DNA of 5,089 bases from Eggerthellaceae bacterium (GCA_017559045.1 JAFYTB010000194.1:1-5089); one strand, 5' to 3'. Counted from the stretch's first letter, positions 1 to 5,066 are shown. Program-made: numbers and translations. The notes: generated from the sequence alone by a model not told the origin.

Positions 1-37
1 GTGACAGCAGCTACGAGCCCATCTGTCACGTCCCCCA
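1..37. repeat. Intergenic inverted-repeat copy, left end
   Basis: Bases 1-29 begin GTGACAG and end CTGTCAC, so the copy can fold on a 7-bp stem. It matches the reverse complement of 5038-5066 at 28 of 29 positions; the only difference is C8. Homology may continue a few bases, because TGTCACG followed by C-rich sequence occurs here and also beyond the right-hand copy, where about 11 bases are extra. It is non-coding and lies upstream of the GH3 gene. It may be half of a longer palindrome cut by the window edge. A dispersed REP/MITE-like element is the likeliest reading. Confidence 0.75.
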
Positions 38-120
38 TCCGACACACCAGCCGTTCCCCTCAACTGGCGCACCCCGCTCCGTATCTGTCACAATAGCGGG
101 TATCACCTCGCGACTCGAAT

Positions 121-126
121 GGGGGA
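121..126 (+). promoter_or_regulatory. Weak ribosome binding site of the GH3 gene
   Basis: GGGGGA sits three bases before the ATG at 130. That is close for this start, and better spaced for the in-frame ATGs at 139 and 148. No convincing sigma-70 promoter pair could be picked in 30-120. CACAAT at 90-95 is a possible -10 and overlaps another TCTGTCAC motif (84-91) of the kind found in the window-end repeats. Confidence 0.4.
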
Positions 127-129
127 TAG

Positions 130-2268
130 ATGCCGAAGATGTCGAAGATGCTTAGTTCAATTGCGCCGAAGCAGACTGTTTCGAGCTCACTCACGCTGAA
201 GCCGTCCGCTTTGAGCTCGGTCGCGCCGAAGCCGTCCGTCCTGAAATTGGCCGTTATGGCTCTGGTCTTTGCCTTGGTCTTGTCGGGCTGCACCGCAGCT
301 GGCACCGATGTCCAGCCGGATATGGACTCCCAGGAAAGCCTTGCCGTCGATGACAAGTCTGCGCAGCGCGCAAAAGCCATGGTCGAGCAGATGACCCTGC
401 GCGATAAAGTCACGCAGATGCTGATGGTTGATTTCCGTGATTGGCGCGAGTCCGATTCCGCTGCTACCGGCTCCGCTGCCTCTGCTGGCGCCGCCGGCTC
501 GACTGCCGCCGCCCCCGCTGCCGAGGCGACTGACTTCACCGTCATGAACGACGAGGTTCGCAGCATCATCGAGGATTACAACTTCGGTGCCATCATTCTG
601 TTTGCCGACAACATCAAGGAAACTGAGCAATCCTTCAACTTGGTTGCGGACATGCAGAAGGCAGCAACTGCCGACGGCGGCATTCCGCTGTTGATTTCCG
701 CTGATCAAGAGGGCGGTTCCGTCTATCGCCTGGGCGCAGGCACCGCGCTGCCTGGCAATATGGCGCTGGGCGCGACCTATGCCTCCAGCGGTACCAAGTA
801 CGCTTTGGAAGCTGGCAAGATCATCGGTTCTGAGCTGGGCGTTCTGGGTATCAATACCGCCTTGGCACCCGTCGTCGACGTGAATAACAACGCAAACAAC
901 CCCGTTATCGGCCTGCGCTCTTTTGGCGACGACGCCACGATGGTCGGCGAGCTGGCGGCTGCCTCAATCGCAGGCATGGCCGAGTTCAACGTCATTGGTT
1001 GCGCTAAGCATTTCCCTGGTCATGGCGACACGGCTGTCGACTCCCATTACGGCCTGCCGGTGGTGGACAAGCCGCTGAGCGTTCTGCTGGAAAACGAGCT
1101 GAAACCTTACGAAGTTGCCATTGACCAGGGCATCGAGATGATCATGGCCGCTCATATTCTCTATCCTCAGCTGGAGGGCGACACCCTGGTGTCCGAGAAG
1201 ACTGGCAAGGCTGAGTCGCTACCCGCCACGATGTCCGATGATATTCTGACGGGCCTCCTGAAGGAGCAGATGGGTTTTGACGGCGTCGTCGTCACTGATG
1301 CCATGAATATGGCCGGCATCGCCGATAGCTGGGATCAGGTGCAAGCGGTCGTTTTGGCCATCGCCGCTGGTGTGGACATGGTCTGCATGCCCTGTAACCT
1401 CAGCAGCGTGGATGACCTGGCAGCGCTCGACGCCATTATCGATGGCGTGATCGCTGCTGTTGATGCCGGCGATATTCCTCGGTCGCGCATTGACGATGCG
1501 GTAACGCGCATTTTGACGGTCAAGGAGAGCAGGGGCATTCTGGATTACAACCCCGCCAACTACTCGCTGGAAAAGGCGAAGGCGACCGTCGGTTGCGAGG
1601 CAAATCGCTCGATGGAGCGCGAGATGTCTGCTGCTGCCGTTACCGTCATCAAGAATATCGACGGTACTTTCCCCTTGAAGCTGACTGCCGATTCCAAGGT
1701 TTTGATGCTGGCTGCTTACGACAATGAGCCCGCGCAGATGCTGATGGCATGGAATCGAGGCGTCGAGGCGGGTGCTGTTCCCGAGGGTGCCGAGGTCGAT
1801 TATTTCCGCTTCGATAGCGAGGAGATTTCTCCCGAGTTGGGCGAGAAACTCGAGTGGGCTGACGTGCTTATTATCATTTCCGAGGTGCCCAGCGCCTCGT
1901 CGATGGGCTACGCGCACTGGCTGTCGGCGATGCCTAACAAGCTGTGTGACTACGCGCTCGCCAACGGCAAAACTTCCGTCATTGTTTCGTGCGACAAGCC
2001 CTATGACGTGCAGCTGTATCCCAGCGCCGATGTCATTTTGGCCACCTATGGTTGCAAGGGTTCTTCCGTTGATCCGACCGAAGCTTTGATCGGCGGGGTG
2101 ACGGGTGCCGAGGCTGCTTGCGGTCCTAATATCATTGCGGCTGTGGAAGTGGCTTTGGGGGCTTTCGAGGCGCAGGGAAGGCTGCCGCTCGATATCCCCT
2201 TGTTCGACGCTGCTTCCGGTGCGTACGCCTCTGACATTGCCTATCAGCGAGGCTTCGGCCTTTCGTAG
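130..2268 (+). CDS. GH3 beta-N-acetylhexosaminidase lipoprotein (NagZ-like, two-domain)
   Basis: A 712-residue protein, probably cleaving terminal beta-linked N-acetylglucosamine from muropeptides or other glycans outside the cell. Residues 39-54 are a hydrophobic signal segment ending in the lipobox LSGC, so Cys54 should be lipidated and membrane-anchored. The GH3 barrel spans about 78-470. It shows DQEGG (192-196), RSFG (263-266), the hallmark KHFPGHGDT (293-301) followed by D304-S-H306, and VVVTDAMNM, where D390 is the expected nucleophile. In NagZ enzymes the Asp/His pair of this DSH motif forms the catalytic acid/base dyad, which distinguishes them from ordinary beta-glucosidases. Residues about 490-712 fit the C-terminal GH3 domain seen in Gram-positive NagZ such as B. 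subtilis YbbD, also a lipoprotein. Oddities are a long repeat-built N-terminus (three possible starts: Met1, Met4, Met7) and an Ala/Ser-rich insert at about 109-134. Family call is secure; natural substrate is inferred. Confidence 0.93.
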   Translation: MPKMSKMLSSIAPKQTVSSSLTLKPSALSSVAPKPSVLKLAVMALVFALVLSGCTAAGTDVQPDMDSQESLAVDDKSAQRAKAMVEQMTLRDKVTQMLMVDFRDWRESDSAATGSAASAGAAGSTAAAPAAEATDFTVMNDEVRSIIEDYNFGAIILFADNIKETEQSFNLVADMQKAATADGGIPLLISADQEGGSVYRLGAGTALPGNMALGATYASSGTKYALEAGKIIGSELGVLGINTALAPVVDVNNNANNPVIGLRSFGDDATMVGELAAASIAGMAEFNVIGCAKHFPGHGDTAVDSHYGLPVVDKPLSVLLENELKPYEVAIDQGIEMIMAAHILYPQLEGDTLVSEKTGKAESLPATMSDDILTGLLKEQMGFDGVVVTDAMNMAGIADSWDQVQAVVLAIAAGVDMVCMPCNLSSVDDLAALDAIIDGVIAAVDAGDIPRSRIDDAVTRILTVKESRGILDYNPANYSLEKAKATVGCEANRSMEREMSAAAVTVIKNIDGTFPLKLTADSKVLMLAAYDNEPAQMLMAWNRGVEAGAVPEGAEVDYFRFDSEEISPELGEKLEWADVLIIISEVPSASSMGYAHWLSAMPNKLCDYALANGKTSVIVSCDKPYDVQLYPSADVILATYGCKGSSVDPTEALIGGVTGAEAACGPNIIAAVEVALGAFEAQGRLPLDIPLFDAASGAYASDIAYQRGFGLS
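168..242 (+). repeat. 30-bp tandem repeat inside the lipoprotein N-terminus
   Basis: Two 30-bp units (168-197 and 198-227) and a partial third (from 228) start with GAAGC. Units two and three share GAAGCCGTCCG. They encode a 10-residue periodicity with lysines at 14, 24 and 34, and KPS at 24-26 and 34-36. The repeat lengthens the segment before the hydrophobic signal core to about 40 residues, unusually long for a lipoprotein signal. It is in frame and may vary in copy number by slippage. Confidence 0.6.
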
Positions 2269-2331
2269 GGGGTTGCGTTTGCCGCGTTTGGCGCCTCGTG
2301 CTTTAGCGCGCCGTGTGTAGCGCATCTCGTT

Positions 2332-2355
2332 TAGCCAAAAAGGTGGGTAGTGTCA
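2332..2355 (+). repeat. Left half-unit of the TAGCCAAAA palindromic repeat (unit A)
   Basis: TAGCCAAAAA, an 8-base spacer and GTGTCA match the left half of unit C (TAGCCAAAAA, 8 bases, CTGTCA), but the right half is missing. It is followed by AGCGATTTC (2355-2363), which recurs inverted as GAAATCGCT at 2441-2449. The 3' flank of the GH3 gene (2269-2331) shows no clear intrinsic terminator. Confidence 0.6.
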
Positions 2356-2383
2356 GCGATTTCGAGCCTTGTTGGAGTCTTCT

Positions 2384-2429
2384 AGCCAAAAGTGGGGGTG
2401 CTGTCATGACAGTGCGGGCACTTTTGGCT
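2384..2429. repeat. Palindromic intergenic repeat, full unit B
   Basis: The 11-bp arms AGCCAAAAGTG (2384-2394) and CACTTTTGGCT (2419-2429) are perfect complements. They enclose two 6-base spacers around the perfect 12-base palindrome CTGTCATGACAG (2401-2412). Symmetric spacers suggest either a two-part stem or a site for a dimeric DNA-binding protein. Neither end has a proper U tract, so a terminator role is doubtful. Confidence 0.8.
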
Positions 2430-2498
2430 GACTTTGGAACGAAATCGCTCGAAAGAGGCGGCCATTGAGCGCGAATCGATGCCTTACGGACTCATTCC

Positions 2499-2546
2499 TA
2501 GCCAAAAACGGTATCGCTGTCATGACAGTACTGCCCTTTTTGGCTA
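2499..2546. repeat. Palindromic intergenic repeat, full unit C
   Basis: The 10-bp arms TAGCCAAAAA (2499-2508) and TTTTTGGCTA (2537-2546) are perfect complements. Two 8-base spacers surround the same core CTGTCATGACAG (2517-2528) as unit B. Core and arms are conserved between units, while spacers differ in sequence and length (6 or 8). That pattern points to selection on arms and core. Confidence 0.82.
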
Positions 2547-2573
2547 AGCCAATCGCAATCGGGTCATTTTCCC

Positions 2574-2597
2574 TGACAGTACCCCTGCTTTTGCCTG
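2574..2597 (+). repeat. Degenerate right half-unit of the palindromic repeat (unit D)
   Basis: TGACAG (2574-2579), an 8-base spacer starting TAC, and CTTTTGCCTG (2588-2597) align with the right half of unit C. The outer arm matches at 7 of 10 positions. No left half is visible in front of it. With unit A it could represent the two separated halves of one ancestral unit now flanking B and C; that is inference. Confidence 0.45.
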
Positions 2598-2632
2598 GAG
2601 GTGTTTATCGAGGCTTACGTGATGCAAACATT

Positions 2633-2675
2633 GAAAAAGAAGAGGCACCCCGATTCGTTCGTGGGTGCCTCTTCT
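2633..2675 (-). terminator. Intrinsic terminator of the symporter transcript
   Basis: The 13-bp perfect arms are 2638-2650 and 2663-2675 (AGAAGAGGCACCC and its complement), with a 12-base loop. On the - strand the second arm ends CTTCT and runs into TTTTC, giving the U tract at 2634-2638. On the + strand no T run follows, so the terminator acts on transcription coming from the symporter, about 260 bases past its stop codon. It would also block read-through towards the GH3 gene. Confidence 0.8.
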
Positions 2676-2683
2676 GCTGTCTG

Positions 2684-2714
2684 CCCATCTGATGGAGGAG
2701 GGGGATCAGATGGG
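2684..2714 (-). other. Stem-loop with polypyrimidine loop
   Basis: Arms CCCATCTGAT (2684-2693) and ATCAGATGGG (2705-2714) are 10-bp perfect complements. The 11-base loop is all purine on the + strand (GGAGGAGGGGG) and all pyrimidine on the - strand. It lies nine bases from the terminator stem in the symporter 3'UTR. Confidence 0.75.
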
Positions 2715-2759
2715 GTCGAATACTTGGTTTGCTTCGCGCCGGAGGGCATTTGCTCGCTA

Positions 2760-2800
2760 GGCGCGCTCGCCCGATAAGGGGGGAATCGGGTTCGCGCGCC
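2760..2800 (-). other. Long GC-rich stem-loop with C-rich loop
   Basis: Sixteen-base arms (2760-2775 and 2785-2800) pair at 13 Watson-Crick positions, with a two-base mismatch and one further weak position in the middle. The nine-base loop is AAGGGGGGA on the + strand, thus UCCCCCCUU in the symporter-strand RNA. The outer stem is GGCGCGC and the inner stem CCCGAT. Confidence 0.7.
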
Positions 2801-2826
2801 GAGCTGATTCGAATGATGCCGCCCGG

Positions 2827-2894
2827 GTTGGCCAGGCGTTCGAGTTGGTCAAGCGTTCGAGTTGGCCGAGTGCCCGAGCTGGCCAGGCGCCTGG
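2827..2894. repeat. 17-bp tandem repeat, four units
   Basis: Four adjacent 17-base units begin at 2827, 2844, 2861 and 2878. Each starts GTTGG or GCTGG; the first three end CGA. Units 1 and 2 differ at two positions and the later ones are more diverged. The last unit ends in the perfect palindrome CCAGGCGCCTGG (2883-2894). A 17-base period is not a multiple of three, so this is not a protein repeat. It lies just after the symporter stop, in the 3'UTR. There are no spacers, so it is not CRISPR. Confidence 0.7.
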
Positions 2895-2936
2895 CTCGGC
2901 TGTTCGCCAAACGCCCCGGCTTGCTTGGCTGTTTGC

Positions 2937-4505
2937 CTAGCCGATGGAGGATTCGGCGGCGGGCATCTCGGATGCGCCGAGCTTCGCCTCGAGCTCGCGG
3001 TCGGTAGCGCTCTTCACCGACGGCGGGTCAATGTCGAAGTCGACAGGCTTCGTGAACAGGCTCACCGCAGGAACGATAACCAGCGAGAGAACCATAGCGA
3101 TAGCGCCTGCATTGATGGGGCTTGCGATCAGCGCTGCGCCCATGAAGCCAGCGATCATGTTGCCCGTGGTCAGGCCAACGCCAACCACGAAGCTCGTCCA
3201 GACGGCAGCCTTGGAGACCTTGCCGCTGTACAGACCCCACAGGAAGGGGCCGAGGAAGGCGCCGGCCAGAGCGCCCCAAGAGATGCTCATCAGCTGAGCG
3301 ATGAAGGTGATGGTGGAGGTGTACTGAATCAGCGCGATCACGCAGGACAGTGCAACGAAGACGATCAGCAGTGCGCGCATGCAGCGGACCTGGCTCTTCT
3401 CGCTCATGTTCTTCACGATGTTGCCCTTGATGAGGTCGAGGGTCAGCGTGGAGGAAGAGGTGAGAACCAGCGAGGACAGGGTGGACATCGAGGCGGACAG
3501 GACGAGGACGACAACCAGGCCGATCATCAGGTCGGGAAGCGTAGAGATCATGGTCGGGACGATGGAGTCGAAGATCGGTGCACCTGCGTCAGTGAATGCG
3601 ATCTGGTCGCTGTACAGACGGCCCCAGCCGCCGAGGAAGTAGCTACCGCCAGCAACGACGAGTGCGAAAACGGTCGAGATGATAGCGCCCTGCTTGATAG
3701 CGGAACCGCTCTTGATTGCGTAGAACTTCTGAACCATCTGCGGAAGACCCCAGGTGCCCAGAGAGGTGAGCACGATGACGCCCAGGAGGTTCAGCGGGTC
3801 GGGACCAAGGATGCTGACGAATGCGCCGGACATTTCGCTGCCCTCAGCTTCGACATGGGAAAGCGTGGTCATGGCCTGCATGAAGCCGCCGTTGTCGCCC
3901 AGCACCATGCCGACGACAGCGACGATGCCAACCAGCATGACGCAGCCCTGGATGAAGTCGTTGGTGACGGTTGCCAGGTAGCCACCGACAACGACGTATG
4001 CGCAGGTAACGATAGACATTGCGATAACGCAGAACTCATAGGGGATGCCGAATGCCATCTCGAACAGACGACCAAGGCCGTTGTAAACGGAAGCGGTGTA
4101 GGGGATCAGGAAGATGAAGATGATGACTGCGGAAGCGATGCGCAGGGCGTTGGAGCCATAGCGCTTGCCGAAGAACTCGGGCATCGTGGTGGCGCCAAGA
4201 CGATGCGTCATCTCGCGGGTGCGGGGACCGAGGACCCACCAGGCCAGAAGGCTGCCGACGATGGCGTTGCCGAGGCCGATGAGCGTAGCTGCCAGGCCGT
4301 ACTTCCAGCCGAACTGTCCTGCGTAGCCGATGAAGATAACTGCAGAGAAGTAGCTCGTTCCGTATCCGAATGCCGAGAGCCACGGGCCAACGTCGCGTCC
4401 GCCGAGAACGAAGCCGTCGACGCTCTTCGTCGATTTGTTGCAGTACACGCCAACGCCTGTTGCGATGGCGATGAAGACTGCGACCATTATGATTTTTGCA
4501 ACCAT
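2937..4505 (-). CDS. Sodium:solute symporter (SSS/SLC5 family)
   Basis: A 522-residue integral membrane protein importing an unidentified small solute with Na+. Hydrophobicity by eye gives about 13 membrane segments, roughly 3-20, 42-62, 68-92, 122-142, 154-176, 184-202, 240-257, 272-293, 323-350, 376-396, 402-425, 434-455 and 464-484, as usual for the family. G250-TWGLPQMVQKFYAIKS resembles the SSS signature around GQP of PutP. S337-ASMSTLSS-S345 lies where PutP and vSGLT have their sodium-coordinating Ser/Thr residues on TM8; S341/T342 are the likely counterparts. It ends in a charged cytoplasmic tail from about 487. The ATG at 4505 is supported by AAGGA eight bases upstream. The gene stands alone, with a long structured leader in front and a terminator about 260 bases behind. 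Substrate cannot be read from sequence; proline, pantothenate, sugar or another amino acid are all possible. Confidence 0.93.
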   Translation of the reverse strand: MVAKIIMVAVFIAIATGVGVYCNKSTKSVDGFVLGGRDVGPWLSAFGYGTSYFSAVIFIGYAGQFGWKYGLAATLIGLGNAIVGSLLAWWVLGPRTREMTHRLGATTMPEFFGKRYGSNALRIASAVIIFIFLIPYTASVYNGLGRLFEMAFGIPYEFCVIAMSIVTCAYVVVGGYLATVTNDFIQGCVMLVGIVAVVGMVLGDNGGFMQAMTTLSHVEAEGSEMSGAFVSILGPDPLNLLGVIVLTSLGTWGLPQMVQKFYAIKSGSAIKQGAIISTVFALVVAGGSYFLGGWGRLYSDQIAFTDAGAPIFDSIVPTMISTLPDLMIGLVVVLVLSASMSTLSSLVLTSSSTLTLDLIKGNIVKNMSEKSQVRCMRALLIVFVALSCVIALIQYTSTITFIAQLMSISWGALAGAFLGPFLWGLYSGKVSKAAVWTSFVVGVGLTTGNMIAGFMGAALIASPINAGAIAMVLSLVIVPAVSLFTKPVDFDIDPPSVKSATDRELEAKLGASEMPAAESSIG

Positions 4506-4513
4506 GGGGATAA

Positions 4514-4518
4514 TCCTT
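4514..4518 (-). promoter_or_regulatory. Ribosome binding site of the symporter
   Basis: On the - strand AAGGA lies eight bases before the ATG at 4505, with GAGGT a little further upstream. This fixes the symporter start over Met7. From here to about 4640 the - strand is rich in C and A and poor in G, with few evident stems. Confidence 0.65.
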
Positions 4519-4640
4519 ACCTCTGTGCCGAATCGTTTGGTTGGGGAGGGTTGCTGGTTTCGCGGTGCCGACTGCGAAGTTGCTAGCGGGCCCTCTCGAT
4601 GGGCTTCTTCGGGGTTTGTCGGATTTCCTTTGGAGGGGGT

Positions 4641-4666
4641 TCTGACGCTGGATTGTTGGCGTCAGA
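4641..4666 (-). other. Leader stem-loop upstream of the symporter
   Basis: The 8-bp arms TCTGACGC (4641-4648) and GCGTCAGA (4659-4666) are perfect complements with a 10-base loop. No U tract follows on the - strand (it continues ACCCCC), so it is not an intrinsic terminator. It lies between the putative attenuator and the symporter RBS. Confidence 0.6.
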
Positions 4667-4684
4667 TTTCAGGCAAAGCGGCAA

Positions 4685-4708
4685 CCGTCCCGGAGAAGCG
4701 GGATACGG
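4685..4708 (-). other. Second leader stem-loop upstream of the symporter
   Basis: CCGTCCCG (4685-4692) pairs with CGGG (4699-4702) and ACGG (4705-4708), leaving a two-base bulge and a six-base loop. It follows the putative attenuator in the - strand RNA. Role unknown. Confidence 0.45.
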
Positions 4709-4732
4709 GGCGCACACGAACATGCCTTAAAA

Positions 4733-4755
4733 CGGGTGCAATAAAAAAGCACCCG
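4733..4755 (-). promoter_or_regulatory. Alternative hairpin overlapping the attenuator terminator
   Basis: CGGGTGC (4733-4739) and GCACCCG (4749-4755) form a perfect 7-bp stem around a nine-base loop that, in the - strand RNA, contains the six-U tract. It uses the 3' arm of the upstream terminator, so the two structures exclude each other. It is followed by only four U, so its own termination ability is doubtful. Confidence 0.55.
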
Positions 4756-4771
4756 AGGCAGGCCCGTGTGC
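4740..4771 (-). terminator. Intrinsic terminator or attenuator in the symporter leader
   Basis: In the - strand RNA the sequence from 4771 to 4749 folds as GCAC, one mismatch, then CG plus a G-U and a G-C pair, closing back on GGGUGC. The loop is five bases and six U follow (4748-4743). The G-U pair forms only on the - strand, and only that strand has the U tract, so direction is clear. It lies about 235 bases before the symporter start and overlaps the stop codon of a small upstream ORF. It is either the end of an upstream - strand transcript or an attenuator controlling the symporter. Confidence 0.6.
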
Positions 4772-4941
4772 TAGAGGTATCGATAATAATAGGAGGAGAA
4801 AATGCCGCTATGAGATTTGGTCTGCGAAGCGCAGTGGGCATTCGAGCAGGCCGTTGCGGCGGTGTGTCGCTGCGCGTCACTCCAGGGCGCCGTGCGTTCG
4901 GCGTCAAGAACCTGGGTGATATGTTCGCGTGCGAAGATCAT
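4771..4941 (-). CDS. Possible leader peptide ending SSYYYRYL, upstream of symporter
   Basis: A 56-codon ORF starting ATG at 4941 and ending TAG at 4773-4771. I do not recognise the protein. It begins MIFAREHITQVLDAER, has no membrane segment, and ends GIFSSYYYRYL with four tyrosines in the last six residues (TAT TAT TAT, Arg, TAC, Leu). The last base of its stop codon is the first base of the terminator stem, so a ribosome finishing or stalled here would cover the 5' arm. Codon choice (GCC, CGC, GAC, ATC) resembles the neighbours. There is no Shine-Dalgarno, but TAAAGT seven bases before the ATG would suit leaderless initiation, known in Actinobacteria. The TAT run also reads as Ile or Leu codons in other frames. 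Reality as a translated ORF is uncertain. Confidence 0.35.
   Translation of the reverse strand: MIFAREHITQVLDAERTAPWSDAQRHTAATACSNAHCASQTKSHSGIFSSYYYRYL
4791..4796 (+). promoter_or_regulatory. Strong Shine-Dalgarno-like AGGAGG
   Basis: AGGAGG stands five bases before the ATG at 4802, which opens only a three-codon ORF (MPL, then TGA). It stands 13 bases before the ATG at 4810, which opens a 53-codon ORF. On the opposite strand the same bases are Ser and Tyr codons of the possible leader peptide, so the match may be chance. Confidence 0.35.
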
Positions 4942-4971
4942 GGCACGCACTTTAGCACTCTAAAGTGGTAA
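4810..4971 (+). CDS. Possible small + strand ORF, 53 codons, unknown function
   Basis: Starts ATG at 4810 and stops TAA at 4971. The product would be small and basic (MRFGLRSAVGIRAGR at the start, HGTHFSTLKW at the end), with two Cys and no membrane segment. I recognise no family. Support: an AGGAGG upstream, and overlap of its start with the stop of a three-codon ORF (ATGA), which could couple translation. Against it: no clear + strand promoter, wide SD spacing, and full antisense overlap with the - strand leader. At most one of the two is likely real. Confidence 0.2.
   Translation: MRFGLRSAVGIRAGRCGGVSLRVTPGRRAFGVKNLGDMFACEDHGTHFSTLKW
4948..4967. promoter_or_regulatory. Perfect dyad, possible operator over a - strand promoter
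   Basis: CACTTTAG (4948-4955) and CTAAAGTG (4960-4967) are perfect complements around a four-base centre. The dyad contains TAAAGT (- strand, 4954-4949), a 4-of-6 match to TATAAT placed seven bases before the possible leader ATG. No good -35 box was found, so the promoter itself is weakly supported. A repressor site or a short hairpin are both possible. The flanking 4970-5015 is AT-rich. Confidence 0.35.
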
Positions 4972-5026
4972 ACGAAAGAGCAATTTTTTGTAATTTTGTA
5001 AGTGGTTTTGTTTGGCGTGGCGGGGC

Positions 5027-5066
5027 GTGACACTTGGGTGACAGATGGGCTCGTAGCTACTGTCAC
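5027..5066. repeat. Intergenic inverted-repeat copy, right end
   Basis: Bases 5038-5066 (GTGACAG to CTGTCAC) are the inverted, 28-of-29 match of 1-29. A further GTGACAC occurs just before, at 5027-5033. The copy runs directly into the perfect palindrome at 5058-5089. The orientation relative to the left copy is inverted, so the window content between is flanked like the inside of an inverted pair. Confidence 0.75.

Larger units (their letters stand above)
2633..2800 (-). ncRNA. Candidate 3'UTR small RNA with C-rich loops
   Basis: On the - strand, two hairpins (2800-2760 and 2714-2684) precede the intrinsic terminator. In the RNA their loops read UCCCCCCUU and CCCCCUCCUCC, so both expose runs of C. 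The second contains the anti-Shine-Dalgarno-like CCUCC. Gram-positive regulatory RNAs often use C-rich single-stranded loops to pair with ribosome binding sites, and stem-loops ahead of a U-tailed terminator are the usual shape. No promoter was identified, so release by processing of the symporter mRNA is as likely as independent transcription. Confidence 0.35.

Noticed and set aside
1219..2325. Long - strand ORF (368 codons) over the GH3 gene
   Set aside because: Antisense shadow in GC-rich coding DNA. It has no domain and a composition rich in Arg and His; the + strand carries the GH3 motifs.
2465..2692. + strand ORF of 75 codons starting TTG
   Set aside because: It runs through palindrome unit C, half-unit D and both arms of the terminator; the apparent protein is translated repeat sequence.
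2332..2894. CRISPR array
   Set aside because: The palindromic units vary in spacer and length, and the 17-bp repeats are directly adjacent without spacers; no cas gene is present.
2605..2910. - strand ORF of 101 codons after the symporter
   Set aside because: It is built from the 17-bp tandem repeat, the two hairpins and the terminator stem, with low-complexity Arg-rich product and no RBS found.
2862..4586. Long + strand ORF (574 codons) over the symporter
   Set aside because: It is the antisense shadow of the symporter. The product is hydrophilic, full of Asp, Glu, His and Cys, with no recognisable domain, while the - strand gives a textbook SSS protein.
4662..4907. - strand ORF of 81 codons reading Ile-Ile-Ile across the TAT run
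   Set aside because: It reads through the attenuator terminator and both overlapping hairpins, and has no RBS; the frame ending exactly at the terminator is the better candidate.
4952..4978. CIRCE (HrcA) operator
   Set aside because: TTAGCACTC at 4952-4960 matches a CIRCE half-site exactly, but the second half GAGTGCTAA is absent at the required nine-base spacing (4970-4978) and no chaperone gene is present.
4506..4990. T-box or known riboswitch ahead of the symporter
   Set aside because: No T-box specifier/antiterminator signature (TGGNACCGCG) and no conserved core of a riboswitch class that I could recognise.
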